Below are positions 17,331 to 26,615 of a stretch of 64,000 bases of DNA, in pieces. Position 1 is the stretch's first letter, and each line of letters begins with the position of its first letter. Made by a program: the position numbers and the translations under genes. A model generated the notes under the pieces. That model ran no database searches, was not told the DNA's origin, and saw only the letters and a list, made by a program, of their open reading frames with translations. The stretch comes from Haladaptatus sp. R4 (GTDB lineage: Archaea; Halobacteriota; Halobacteria; Halobacteriales; Haladaptataceae): contig NZ_LWHG01000029.1 of assembly GCF_001625445.1 (NCBI RefSeq), positions 248,001 through 312,000 of the forward strand, read 5' to 3'.

Positions 17331-17476
17331 CAGTCGGTCCCCCCGCGAATGGTGTCCGAGAACGGTTTCCCCATCACTTTGTGGACGACAACGTAATGGA
17401 TCGCTCCCAAACTACCCGCGAGGAGCGTTGCGATTATCATTACAAACGTCGTGGTTGGAAGGCCGATTACAGTCAT
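17330..17476 (-). CDS. 48-residue membrane protein, probable symporter accessory subunit
   Basis: This short gene begins MTVIGLPTTTFVMIIATLLA and ends GKPFSDTIRGGTD. It has one hydrophobic span at about residues 8-30 and a positively charged cytoplasmic-type segment after it. Its TGA overlaps the symporter ATG by one base (TGATG). Small one- or two-span proteins encoded directly before SSS symporters are known in prokaryotes, and this context makes the same role likely. The length falls below common gene-finding cut-offs. Confidence 0.75.
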   Translation of the reverse strand: MTVIGLPTTTFVMIIATLLAGSLGAIHYVVVHKVMGKPFSDTIRGGTD

Positions 17477-17960
17477 GATTTCGTCCAGTTTTCACGTCTC
17501 CTTGCGGTTTTTCCGCCGAATTGTCGTCAAGGAGTGCTACTCGTTAGCGAGTATCCCAGAGATACTTATGAATGTTGGCCAATTAAAAATAAAGTCGTTT
17601 GAGTATGGATTTGATCGTGAAGTCTCCACTGGGCAGTCACGCTGAGCGTGGGAACCGCTCTCCTCACGATGATCCATAGCCGGTGGCCACGACGGTTATC
17701 GGAATCAACTAGCGTTATTGAGAACAATTTTGGCAGAAAAGAATCATATCTGAATCCTGATCTCGGATCACATCGTCCCACTCGGGGCGTCAAACGAGTT
17801 TTAGCTTCGGACAGCGGCTTCCGGAGGTAATTAAACGACAGATTCAGTACCGTTTTAGAATCAAATCGTTGTTATTCGTGATGCTAGTTTTCGATAATCT
17901 ATCGAAATCCCAATCAGGCACAAAGTATTTGCCGGGATACTGCAATCGATTGACTGGATT
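17477..17960. other. Intergenic region upstream of the symporter operon
   Basis: Besides the TrmB-like site at 17538-17553, the region has a minus-strand TATA-like TTTATTTTTAA near 17588-17598. No gene or RNA is recognised in the remaining approximately 350 bases. Confidence 0.5.
17538..17553. promoter_or_regulatory. TrmB-like operator
   Basis: TACTCGTTAGCGAGTA is a perfect inverted repeat that fits the haloarchaeal TrmB consensus TACT-N7-GAGTA. It lies 62-77 bases upstream of the symporter accessory gene. The TrmB assignment rests on the published consensus, not on any test here. Confidence 0.5.
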
Positions 17961-18686
17961 ATGGATAGCAATCGTCGAAAGGTACTGGCAGGAGTGGGAA
18001 CGCTGACGGCGCTCGGTCTCGGCACGACGCAGGTGTTGGGCCAATCGGGAGCCGGAACATCGGAGGATCAAAACGAGGGCGACGGCCACGACGATGCGCT
18101 CGGTCCGGCGGTGAGTTTCAAACATTCGGACCCCGAGTACGAGTTCGTCGTCTTCGGCAACGACGGCAGCGAGACCTACGACGCGTCCGGGTACTGGGTC
18201 GACTTCGAATACGGGAACGACGACGTCGATCAGCGTCGGCAACTCCCGGAAGGGAGCACCATCGATCCCGGTATGTACCTCTACGTGGCGACCGGTGCCG
18301 TCGATGACGAGAAGATCAATCCCGGAGATAACAACTTCGTGGAGTTCGATTACGATCACGACGTGATCGCCGACGACGGTTCGGACGTCATCGCGTTACT
18401 CGATGCGGATGGTACCGTGGTGGCGTCGTCGGACTACGACGCCGCCCCGATAGGATCGAATTCCGAAGATGGGTCGAGTGACGATTCGTCCGACGACACG
18501 CAATCCGGTGACGAGAATCAGGCGGGAGACGACACGCAATCGGATGACGACGAGCAGTCGGGTAACGACGGTGGATCCGATGGAAGCGAAGACACCGAAG
18601 ATAACGAATCCGGAAAATCCGACGACTCCGACGGCTCGGACTCGAAGGACTCGTCCTCGGGCGAAGATTCCGAAGACGGCTGCTAA
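17961..18686 (+). CDS. Tat-exported lamin-tail-like protein with Ser/Asp-rich tail
   Basis: The 241-residue protein starts MDSNRRKVLAGVGTLTALGL, a Tat signal. Residues 45-150 (VSFKHSDPEYEFVVFGNDGS, then PGMYLYVATGAV) look like a lamin-tail beta-sandwich domain (LTD), known from secreted proteins and nucleases. The final 90 residues are an acidic serine- and aspartate-rich repeat ending in a lone cysteine. An extracellular structural or binding role is inferred. Confidence 0.75.
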   Translation: MDSNRRKVLAGVGTLTALGLGTTQVLGQSGAGTSEDQNEGDGHDDALGPAVSFKHSDPEYEFVVFGNDGSETYDASGYWVDFEYGNDDVDQRRQLPEGSTIDPGMYLYVATGAVDDEKINPGDNNFVEFDYDHDVIADDGSDVIALLDADGTVVASSDYDAAPIGSNSEDGSSDDSSDDTQSGDENQAGDDTQSDDDEQSGNDGGSDGSEDTEDNESGKSDDSDGSDSKDSSSGEDSEDGC

Positions 18687-18776
18687 GGCGACCGACAGAC
18701 GACTTTTTGTTTCGCTCGTAACCGAGCAGGTGTGCGTATCGAATCCCGATGAAGGAGGAAAGCGGATAGCCGGACG

Positions 18777-20831
18777 TCAGTCGGACGAGGAGGGTTGGTC
18801 GATCAGTTCTCCTTCGACCGGGAAGAGACACGCCGCGGAGTGGTCGTCGTCTCCCGTCGTATCGACGTCGGGGTCCGTGGATCGGCACTCCTCGCGGGCT
18901 TTCGGACACCGTGGTGCGAAGACGCAACCCGACGGGAGGTCGATGGGGTTCGGCGGTTCCCCGTCGAGCGTGACCCGGTCGCGGTCGGTGGACGGGTCCT
19001 TCTCCGGCGTCGCCGAGAGCAACCGTTCCGTGTAGGGGTGCAGCGGTTCATCGACGACGCGTTCGGTGTCGCCGATTTCGACGATTCGGCCCAGATACAT
19101 GATCGCCAGTTGGTCCGAGACCTGCGCGAGACTCGCCAAGTCGTGTGAGATGTAGATGATCCCGATGTCCTCCTCGTCCGCGAGCGAGCGGAGGAGGTTG
19201 AGCAGGTTGACTTTCAGCGAGACGTCGAGCATCGACGCCGGTTCGTCACAGACCAGGAAGTCGGGGTCGAGCACCAGCGCCCGAGCGATGGCGACGCGTT
19301 GGCGCTGTCCCCCCGAGAGTTCGTGCGGATACTGGTCGAGGAACTTCGAGGGGGGCGTCAGTCCGACCCGTTCCAGCGTCTCGCGGACCACGGATTCGCG
19401 GTCGCCCGGGTTTCGGTCGTGGATCGTGAGCGGTTCGCTCACGAGCTTCCAGACGGTCATCCGCGGATTGAGCGAGTCGAAGGGGTCCTGAAAGACGATC
19501 TGTGCCTTTTCGCGAAACCGCTTCATTTCGCCGCTCTGGTACTCCGACGCCGACTTGCCGTCGAACAGTATCTCGCCGCCGGTCGGCTCTTCGAGGAGCG
19601 CGACCGTCTCGCCGAGCGTCGATTTCCCGCAGCCGCTCTCACCGGCAATGCCGAGAATCTCCGACCGTGAGACCGAGAACGAAACGCCGTCCACGGCCCG
19701 GACTTTGGGCGGTTCGTTCCCCCGGAATTTATCCATCAGCGGTTGGCTCTGTGCGTAGTGTTTCTCCAGGTCGGAAACCGAGAGGATGACGTCCCGCTCC
19801 GTCCGTGTCTCGTCCTCGGCCGTTTCGACGCCCCACGTCTCGGGACGGCGGGCTTCACGTCGAATCTGTGCGGCGCGCTCGACGTGGTGACAGGCCGAGC
19901 GTTGGTTTCGATTCGGCAGGTACACGAACTCCGGGTGGGACGCTTCGCAGGTCTCGTCGGCGAACGGGCACCGCTCGACGAACGCACATCCGGTCTGCGG
20001 CGTGGCCAAGTCGGGCGGTGAGCCAGGGATGGACACCGCGTCCTCCGTCCCGGATTCTATCTCCGGGAAGGAGTTCTTCAGCCCCATCGTGTACGGGTTC
20101 GTCGGATTGATGAGCACGTTGCCCGTGCTCCCCTGTTCCATCACCTTCCCCCCGTAGAGTATCGAGAGTTCGTCGCAGGTCTCGGCGATGACGCCGATTT
20201 CGTGCGTGATGAGCAACAGCGAGCTATCGACGCGCTCTTGAATGTCGAGAATCGTCTCGATGATCTTGTCTTGGACGATGACGTCCAACCCGGTCGTTGG
20301 CTCGTCGGCGATGATGAGGTCCGGTTCGAGCGCAAGCGCCATGGCGATGGTCACCCGCTGTCGCATCCCGCCGCTGAACTCGTGGGGGTAATCGTCGATT
20401 CGGTTCGGGTCGAGACCGACCAGATCGAACAGTTCTCGCACCCTCTCGCGGGCGTTCGGCTTCGAGACGTTCCGGTGTTTCTGAATCGCCTGCCGGATCT
20501 GTGCACCGGTCGTCATAACGGGGTCGAGGGCGTCCATCGCGCTCTGTGGGATGTAGGCTATCTCCTCCCAGAGGACGTCCCGCCGTTCCTGTTCGGAGAG
20601 CGAAAGCAAGTCCCGGCCTTTGTACAGGACTTCGCCACCGGTGACGGAGCCGTTGTCGGGAAGCAAGCCGAGGACGGCTTCCGCCGCCGTCGACTTGCCG
20701 GACCCGCTCTCGCCCGCGAGGCCGTAGTTCACACCTTCGTCAACGGTGAACGAGACGCCGTTGACGGCGTGGATCGATCCCTTCTGCGTTCGGTACTCGA
20801 CTTCGAGGTCGGTTATCTCCAAGAGCGTCAT
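18777..20831 (-). CDS. Fused dipeptide/oligopeptide ABC transporter ATPase (DppD-DppF)
   Basis: The 684-residue protein contains two complete ATP-binding domains. The first has GESGSGKST, FSGGMRQRVTIAMALAL and IIADEPTTGLD, and ends with the peptide-transport motif PTNPYTMGLKNSFPEIESG and a cysteine group CAFVERCPFADETC. The second has GESGCGKST, LSGGQRQRVAIARALVL and LVCDEPASMLD with its own C-terminal cysteine group. These match the two ATPases of peptide importers, here in one chain. The start MTLLEITDLEVEYR overlaps the permease stop by four bases (ATGA). Confidence 0.95.
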   Translation of the reverse strand: MTLLEITDLEVEYRTQKGSIHAVNGVSFTVDEGVNYGLAGESGSGKSTAAEAVLGLLPDNGSVTGGEVLYKGRDLLSLSEQERRDVLWEEIAYIPQSAMDALDPVMTTGAQIRQAIQKHRNVSKPNARERVRELFDLVGLDPNRIDDYPHEFSGGMRQRVTIAMALALEPDLIIADEPTTGLDVIVQDKIIETILDIQERVDSSLLLITHEIGVIAETCDELSILYGGKVMEQGSTGNVLINPTNPYTMGLKNSFPEIESGTEDAVSIPGSPPDLATPQTGCAFVERCPFADETCEASHPEFVYLPNRNQRSACHHVERAAQIRREARRPETWGVETAEDETRTERDVILSVSDLEKHYAQSQPLMDKFRGNEPPKVRAVDGVSFSVSRSEILGIAGESGCGKSTLGETVALLEEPTGGEILFDGKSASEYQSGEMKRFREKAQIVFQDPFDSLNPRMTVWKLVSEPLTIHDRNPGDRESVVRETLERVGLTPPSKFLDQYPHELSGGQRQRVAIARALVLDPDFLVCDEPASMLDVSLKVNLLNLLRSLADEEDIGIIYISHDLASLAQVSDQLAIMYLGRIVEIGDTERVVDEPLHPYTERLLSATPEKDPSTDRDRVTLDGEPPNPIDLPSGCVFAPRCPKAREECRSTDPDVDTTGDDDHSAACLFPVEGELIDQPSSSD

Positions 20832-21739
20832 TTGTCTGATTGAATTTCGGGGTTGATGACTTCCTCGTACGCGCGGCCGATGAGGAACACTGCGGTCGTG
20901 ACGGCGGCGATGCCGACGGCCGGTGGGACGACCCACCACCAGGCGACTCGGATCGCGCCGGATTCGAACACCATCCTGAGCATCCGCCCCCAACTCGTCG
21001 AGGTCGGGTCGCCGAAGCCCAGGAACGCCAGACTCGCCTGCGAGGCGATTGCCCACGCGACGCCGTAGGCCACGTAGAGGAACCCGATGGGGAGGACGTT
21101 CGGCGCGACGTGGACGAACATCGTCCGCAGGTGACCGGCACCGCTCGCCCGCGCCGAGCGGACGAACGTCTGCTCGCGGACCGAGAGGACTTCCGCCCGA
21201 ACGACGCGGGCGGGCATCTTCCAGAGAAAGAGGACGATGATCGCCGTGATGAGCCAGATAGAGGGCGTCACGAACGTCAACAGCAACAACGCCATCGGCA
21301 TGAACGGGAGCGAGAACGTGAGGTCGGTCAACCGCATCAGGAGTTCGTCGACCCACCCGCCGAAGTAGCCGCTGACGAGGCCGATCAGAAACCCGAGCGC
21401 GCCGGTGCCGACGCCGCCGATCAGACCCACGATGAGCGTCGGTCGTGCGCCCGCCAGGAACTGGCTGAGCACGTCCTTGCCGAACTCGGTGGTTCCGAAC
21501 GGGGCCGCCGCGTTCGGCGACGCCAACCGCATTATCTCGCCGTTCTTCGTGTGCACGTCCGAGATGATCGGGTCGTGCGGCGCGAGATACGGTCCGAACA
21601 GACCCAGGAAGACGAACGCGCCGAGGATTATCATCCCCGCGAGCGCGAGGCGGTCCCGGGCGAGGAACAGGAGTTGGGACTGGATTTGGCTGGCTCTGTT
21701 CGAGAGGCGGGTGCGATACGAGACGGATTCGGTGCTCAT
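20828..21739 (-). CDS. Peptide ABC transporter permease (DppC type)
   Basis: The 303-residue protein has an N-terminal polar tail, one early membrane span (LALAGMIILGAFVFLGLFG), and the typical five-span transport domain. The conserved loop VRSARASGAGHLRTMFVHVA contacts the ATPase. FGTTEFGKDVLSQFLAGARP marks the start of the domain, as in DppC. Its stop overlaps the ATPase start, and its start overlaps the stop of the first permease by one base. Confidence 0.93.
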   Translation of the reverse strand: MSTESVSYRTRLSNRASQIQSQLLFLARDRLALAGMIILGAFVFLGLFGPYLAPHDPIISDVHTKNGEIMRLASPNAAAPFGTTEFGKDVLSQFLAGARPTLIVGLIGGVGTGALGFLIGLVSGYFGGWVDELLMRLTDLTFSLPFMPMALLLLTFVTPSIWLITAIIVLFLWKMPARVVRAEVLSVREQTFVRSARASGAGHLRTMFVHVAPNVLPIGFLYVAYGVAWAIASQASLAFLGFGDPTSTSWGRMLRMVFESGAIRVAWWWVVPPAVGIAAVTTAVFLIGRAYEEVINPEIQSDK

Positions 21740-22731
21740 CAGGCGGCACCTCCGGTGGCCGAAACAGTCGGGTCGAAGTAGGCGTAGAGGAGGTCAGCGA
21801 CGAGGTTCATGACGATGACCGCGAGCGCCATGATGAACACGGCCGCCTGGACCAACGGATAGTCCTGTTGCTGGATGGCGAGCACGAGTTCCCGTCCGAT
21901 ACCCGGCCACCCGAAGACGACTTCGAGGAGGATGAGTCCCTGAAAGATCATCCCGAGTCGAAGCGCGAAGTAGGTCAGTATCGGAAGCATCGAGTTCCGA
22001 CCAGCGCGGAGGAGTTGTTCGAACTCGGACAACCCCTTCGCCCGGTGCAGTTTGAGGAACTCGGACCCCTGTTTCTCGACGACGCCGTTTCGCGCCAGGA
22101 GAAGAAAATCGCCGCTGTAGTAGAGGACGGCGACGGTGAACGGGAGGACGTAGTGGTGAAGGAAATCGACGGAGAGATAGGTCGCGCCTAACCCGTCGGG
22201 CGTCGCCGTGATGTCGCGCATGCCGAACGCGGGGGTGAGGTCCAACGTGTAGGAAAAGAGGATGATGAAGAGGATGGCGGTGATGAACACCGGGGTCGAG
22301 CGGAGCGCCGTCGTCGTGAGGATACTCCCCGTTTCGAGCGCCGAACCGCGGTTCCACCCGGCGACCATTCCCAAGAGGGAACTCAAGACGGCCGTCGTTA
22401 TCAGCGCCGGAACGAGCAGGACGAGCGTGTTCGCCAGTTTCGGAGCGAGGATATCCCACACCGGCCGACTCTGCAGGATGGAGTAGCCGAACTGGAACGT
22501 GAGCAGGTTCCGAAGGTAGAGCAGATACTGCTGCCAGAGCGGCTTGTCGAGGCCGTACAACGCCATGATCCGGTGAGCCTGTGCCTCGTTCAGATTGCCG
22601 GTGGTGATCAGCGACTCGAACGGACTGCCCGGGAGCATTCGCAGGACGACGAAAATCACCGTGACGGCGACGAGCGTGAGCACCGCCGCGATGCCGATTC
22701 GCTTCAGGAACACCCGTCGGAAGTCACTCAT
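21739..22731 (-). CDS. Peptide ABC transporter permease (DppB type)
   Basis: The 330-residue protein begins MSDFRRVFLKRIGIAAVLTL and has six predicted spans. The loop LKLHRAKGLSEFEQLLRAGR is the ATPase-docking EAA motif. FGYSILQSRPVWDILAPKLA is typical of DppB. It follows the binding-protein gene after 142 bases and is coupled to the second permease by a one-base overlap. Confidence 0.94.
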   Translation of the reverse strand: MSDFRRVFLKRIGIAAVLTLVAVTVIFVVLRMLPGSPFESLITTGNLNEAQAHRIMALYGLDKPLWQQYLLYLRNLLTFQFGYSILQSRPVWDILAPKLANTLVLLVPALITTAVLSSLLGMVAGWNRGSALETGSILTTTALRSTPVFITAILFIILFSYTLDLTPAFGMRDITATPDGLGATYLSVDFLHHYVLPFTVAVLYYSGDFLLLARNGVVEKQGSEFLKLHRAKGLSEFEQLLRAGRNSMLPILTYFALRLGMIFQGLILLEVVFGWPGIGRELVLAIQQQDYPLVQAAVFIMALAVIVMNLVADLLYAYFDPTVSATGGAA

Positions 22732-22873
22732 CGCGCTGCCTCCGGTGGGAAGCGGTCCGCCGGTCGTGCGGTCGATTCACGTCGTCCTCGGGCATCGAAA
22801 CCCGAGTCGAGACGGGGTGGGAACGGTCGGTTTTCACCGTCGTCGTGGTCGAAAGGGTTCGTGTCATGTGTTT

Positions 22874-24817
22874 TTATGCTGTGGTCGTGTTCGTTTCGTC
22901 CGAGAAGTCGGGTTGGCCGAGTTCCGTCCGGCGTTCGTGCGTCTTTCCGGGTTTGGTTCGTTCGACGAACGCTTCCCAAGCCTTCCCGTTCGGAAAGTGC
23001 ATCACGCCGTCGTCATCCCAGATGTAACCCGCTCGTTCCAGGATTCTCCGCGCGCGCTTCGGATCGTACTCGTAGTGTTTGACGCCCGTTGCGTGCCACT
23101 TCGTCAGTTCCGAAATGTAGTTCTCGCCGTCCGGAACCGTCGCCTCGCCGAGCAGCACGTCGTCGACAAACTGTTTTTTGGGGAGTGATTTTGCGAGGGC
23201 GACGCGGAACTCCTTGTCCCGAATCAGCGGGTTCGAGTGCATGAGTTTCACGGCGACAGGGGCGAAGTTCTTCGTCGACATCCGTTCGATGTGGGCCGAG
23301 TTCGCGGCCCGGTCGGCTTGGGTGTTCGAGAGCGTCGTCCCGATGGCGTCGAGTTCCTCGTTTTTCAGCGCGCCGATCATCGCGTCGATGTTCCCGACGT
23401 TGATCCAGACCACGCGCTCGATTCCCGGACCGCTCACGGCAACGTCACCGAGGTGGTTCCGCCGCCACTCGTCGTCGAACATCCAGTGGCCGTCGTTGCG
23501 CGAGACGGCGAATCGGGTTCCTTGATCCCAATCCTCGAATTCGAACGGGCCGGTTCCGACGGGGGAGCCCGGATTGTGCTGCGACGGCGTTTCGATGTCC
23601 TTCCAGCGGTGTTTCGGAACGATGATGCTCCGGACCATGCGCTGGTCGTGAACGAAGCGTCGGGGCGTTTCAGTTCGAACCGGACCCGCGAGTTCGAGAG
23701 TTTCTCCACCGACTCGATTGGCTCGTAAAACGTCCCCTGACTCGTCGACGTCTTCTCGATGTAGAGGTTCGTCGAGGAAGACGACGTCGTCGGCGCTGAA
23801 CGGTTTCCCGTCGTGCCACTCGACGCCGTCTCGAAGCGAGACTTCGACGGTGGTGTCGCCGGTGAACTCGGCGCTCGTCGCCAATCCGGGGATCACTTCG
23901 AGCGACGGGGACGCGTCGAACAGTCCGTCGTAGATGAACTTGAGACGCGCCTCCTCGGCCCCACCGGCGGACCAGGGGAGGTTGAGCGAGTTCATCGAGG
24001 TCGAAACCCCCTTCACGTACGTCCGCTCGTTCGTTTTCGGTTGGAGGTTCACCTCCGTCCACTGGAACGAATCGCCCGTCGGCCCGTTTCCGGGCGTCGG
24101 AACGTATCCCTTCCACTTGTCGGTGTTGACCGCCGTGATCACGTTCGGAAACAGCGTGATTATGTCGCCGACGTCCTCGCCGAACAGCCGCTGAACCTTC
24201 GAAACCAGCTTCTTGCGCTTTTCCTCTTCGCCGGTCATCTGGCGCTGTTTTTCGAGGAGCCGATTGATCCGGTCGTCCCAATAGTTCGTGTAGTTCGAGG
24301 AGTTCTCCTCGTACAACCGCATCAGGAACGGGTTCGGGTCGAGTCCGCGCTGCGGGTCCGGACCCTGCGAACTCATCGAAATCATGTTTTCGAGCCCGCC
24401 GGTCTCCCAACTCTGTGCGTACAGTTGGTTGAGCGGCCGGTCGATGAGCGTCATCGGGGCTCCCAAATCGCCGAGCGCGCGCCGAAACATCAGCGCGTGT
24501 TCGCGCATCCAGGGGTCGTCCTCGCTCGAATATTCGACCGTGATCGGATCGAGCCGTGCACCTGCCGATGCCGTGTACTCCATTCCAGGTGCGTCGGCGT
24601 CGATGGTCGGCCAATCGTGCCAGTACCGTGTTTCGACCGAGCGCGGGACGCCCGAAGGGACGTTCGCCGCGATGGATTCCCCGGCGTTGCCGTTACACCC
24701 AGCTAACGACCCGACTGCGGCCGTCGTAGCGAGAGCGGAAGAGAGATATCTCCTGCGTGAGAGCGTCCCCTCCTGACCGTTTGCCTCTGTTGATCTCCCA
24801 TGTTCTTCCATGGACAT
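22874..24817 (-). pseudogene. Peptide-type ABC substrate-binding lipoprotein (SBP family 5) with a cryptic internal double frameshift
   Basis: A continuous 647-residue frame exists, with a Tat signal (LSRRRYLSSALATTAAVG) and lipobox SLAGC, then the two-lobed peptide-binding fold. Between about 23770 and 23655, however, the main frame is out of register: another frame reads NLYIEKTSTSQGTFYEPIES and then VEKLSNSRVRFELKRPDASF, which fits the family better than the main-frame DEPLHREDVDESGDVLRANR. About 38 residues are therefore scrambled by one insertion and one deletion. It is the receptor for the fused-ATPase importer downstream. A minus-strand TATA-like CCATATAAAG near 24885 may drive the operon. 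Confidence 0.8.
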
Positions 24818-24923
24818 TGGTGCTCTATATACTCTTGATTCATGGTCCTATGTCCGAAGGGGTCCGATATGGATTTTTCTTTATATGGGGTATGAAGTTA
24901 TGGCGAAAGTTCGATCACGATAT

Positions 24924-25668
24924 TCAGCCGTCGGCATCCGACGAGGTCGGACCGAAGAGTAGTGAGACGAGATTCCGTTCGGCTCGTCGGAGCCGTTCGC
25001 TGAAACTCGATTGGCTGACGCCGATGCGGTCCGCGACGTCCGTCGCGGAGGTCCGTCGCGGGACGTCGAAATATCCCATCTCGTACGCGGTTTCGAGCGT
25101 CTGGAGCTGTTCGTCGGAGAGTTTCGAGAGGACGGTGGCCGTCAATCGGCCGCTATCGAGCGGTTCGCCGATGGTATCGACCTGCGTGACGCTCTCCAAC
25201 CCGAACGTTCCGAGTTTGTGTTCGATATCGTCGCCCAACGCCCTGAACTGCTCCCAGTCGCGGACGGTCGCGACGACCGTGATTTGATCGTTGGCGAGGA
25301 CGATTCGGTTCGGAATCGCTTCGTTCCTGAGGACGAGTCCGAGTATCGATGGATACGGTTCCTCGCGGTGATGATCGCCGCTCGGACTGAATCCCCATCG
25401 GCCCGGTCGGAAGCGGGGAGCGGTTGAAGATACTGACGCCGGAGATGGCTTCACAGATACTCGAAAAATCGAACGAATCGGTCGCCGAGACGGTGAGCGA
25501 CTCGATCCACGTTCCGTCCTCGATGTAAAATGCGTTGTCGAGTTCGACGCTCCGAACACCGTCGATCAGATCTCCGAGGTGTTCTATGACACCGGTCGGT
25601 CGTGTTCGGAATTCCACTCGCAGCATCGTATCCGGCATCCAGTGCGCGAGGATATAAGTTACTATCAT
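24924..25668 (-). pseudogene. HTH-10 (bacterio-opsin activator-like) regulator, frame-shifted
   Basis: The N-terminal frame (MIVTYILAHWMPDTMLRVEF to GVSIFNRSPLP) is a typical sensor-like start. The C-terminal frame carries LVLRNEAIPNRIVLANDQIT and then the HTH-10 domain LSDEQLQTLETAYEMGYFDV with DVADRIGVSQSSFSERLRRA. The two frames join near 25385 at the cost of one base. Proteins of this family activate transcription in haloarchaea in response to oxygen, light, or metabolites. Start is uncertain among three ATGs. It is transcribed away from the ribose-type transporter. Confidence 0.8.
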
Positions 25669-25818
25669 TCGCGGATTTGTCTTCTCCTCGACACCGTCGA
25701 ACTATTGCCGGTTCCTGACCGGTACGACCGAGGAAAAACCGATATCGGACGGCGGGTGTGGTCGGCAGACCGGGTGGCACACGACGGGAACGATGTCCAT
25801 CGAAAACGGATTTATTTC

Positions 25819-26613
25819 TCAGTCACCCGACGACGCCGTTCCGGCGATCATCAGTTCGGTAAGCGTCTCGACGTCGGTATCGGTCGTGGATTCGACTTCG
25901 ACCAGTTCTCCCTGATAGAGAACCGCGATACGGTCGGCGTACTCCATGACCGTCTCCAAGCTATGGCTGACGATGATGATGGTGTGGCCGTCCTGTTGCA
26001 ACCGCCGAATCGTTTCGTAGACGAGTTCGGTCGCATCGACCGAGAGTGCGCTGGTCGGTTCGTCGAGGATGATGACGTCGGGGTCGAACGCGAGCGCGCG
26101 TCCCACCGCGACGAGTTGCCGCTGGCCGCCGGAGAGGAACTCCACCTCGGTTTCCGCGTCGATGTTGCGGCCGAGCAGGTCCGACATGATGTGGTCGGCG
26201 CGTTCGTACGTCTCCTCCCAATCGATGACGCTGAGCGGTCCGACGCCACGCTTCGGGAACTGCCCCATGAAGATGTTCGTGGCGACGTCGAGGTCGTTCA
26301 TCAGGGCCAGATCCTGATACACGGTTTCGATCCCGGTTTCCCGAGCGTCGTTGGGGTTGGAGAACGACACCGGTTCGCCGTCGAAGTACAACTGACCGGC
26401 CGTCGGTTCGTGCACGCCGCACAGCACGTTCATCATGGTCGACTTTCCGGCACCGTTGTCGCCGACGAGCGCGAAGATTTGGTCCTCGTACACGTCGAGG
26501 TCGATGTCTTCGAGCGCGACGATGCGGCCGAAGCGCTTCTCCACGCCTTCCAACCGCATTTTCACGTCCGGTTCCGCCGTCGTTCGGGTCGTTTCGTTGG
26601 GGTTCGCGTTCAT
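25819..26613 (-). CDS. Ribose/xylose-type ABC transporter ATPase (single domain, FrcA type)
   Basis: The 264-residue protein has Walker A GDNGAGKST, signature LSGGQRQLVAVGRAL, Walker B VIILDEPTSALS and switch histidine IIVSHSLETV. It contains only one ATP-binding domain, unlike the double-domain RbsA, which matches the FrcA form that dimerises. It follows the permease by two bases and shares an operon with the permease and binding protein. Confidence 0.92.
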   Translation of the reverse strand: MNANPNETTRTTAEPDVKMRLEGVEKRFGRIVALEDIDLDVYEDQIFALVGDNGAGKSTMMNVLCGVHEPTAGQLYFDGEPVSFSNPNDARETGIETVYQDLALMNDLDVATNIFMGQFPKRGVGPLSVIDWEETYERADHIMSDLLGRNIDAETEVEFLSGGQRQLVAVGRALAFDPDVIILDEPTSALSVDATELVYETIRRLQQDGHTIIIVSHSLETVMEYADRIAVLYQGELVEVESTTDTDVETLTELMIAGTASSGD

Positions 26614-26615
26614 GG

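Noticed and set aside
18766-18787. 11-bp duplication at the stop of the peptide ATPase gene
   Set aside because: Only eight of 11 bases match, which is within chance; the 10-bp case at 5770-5789 was excluded for the same reason.
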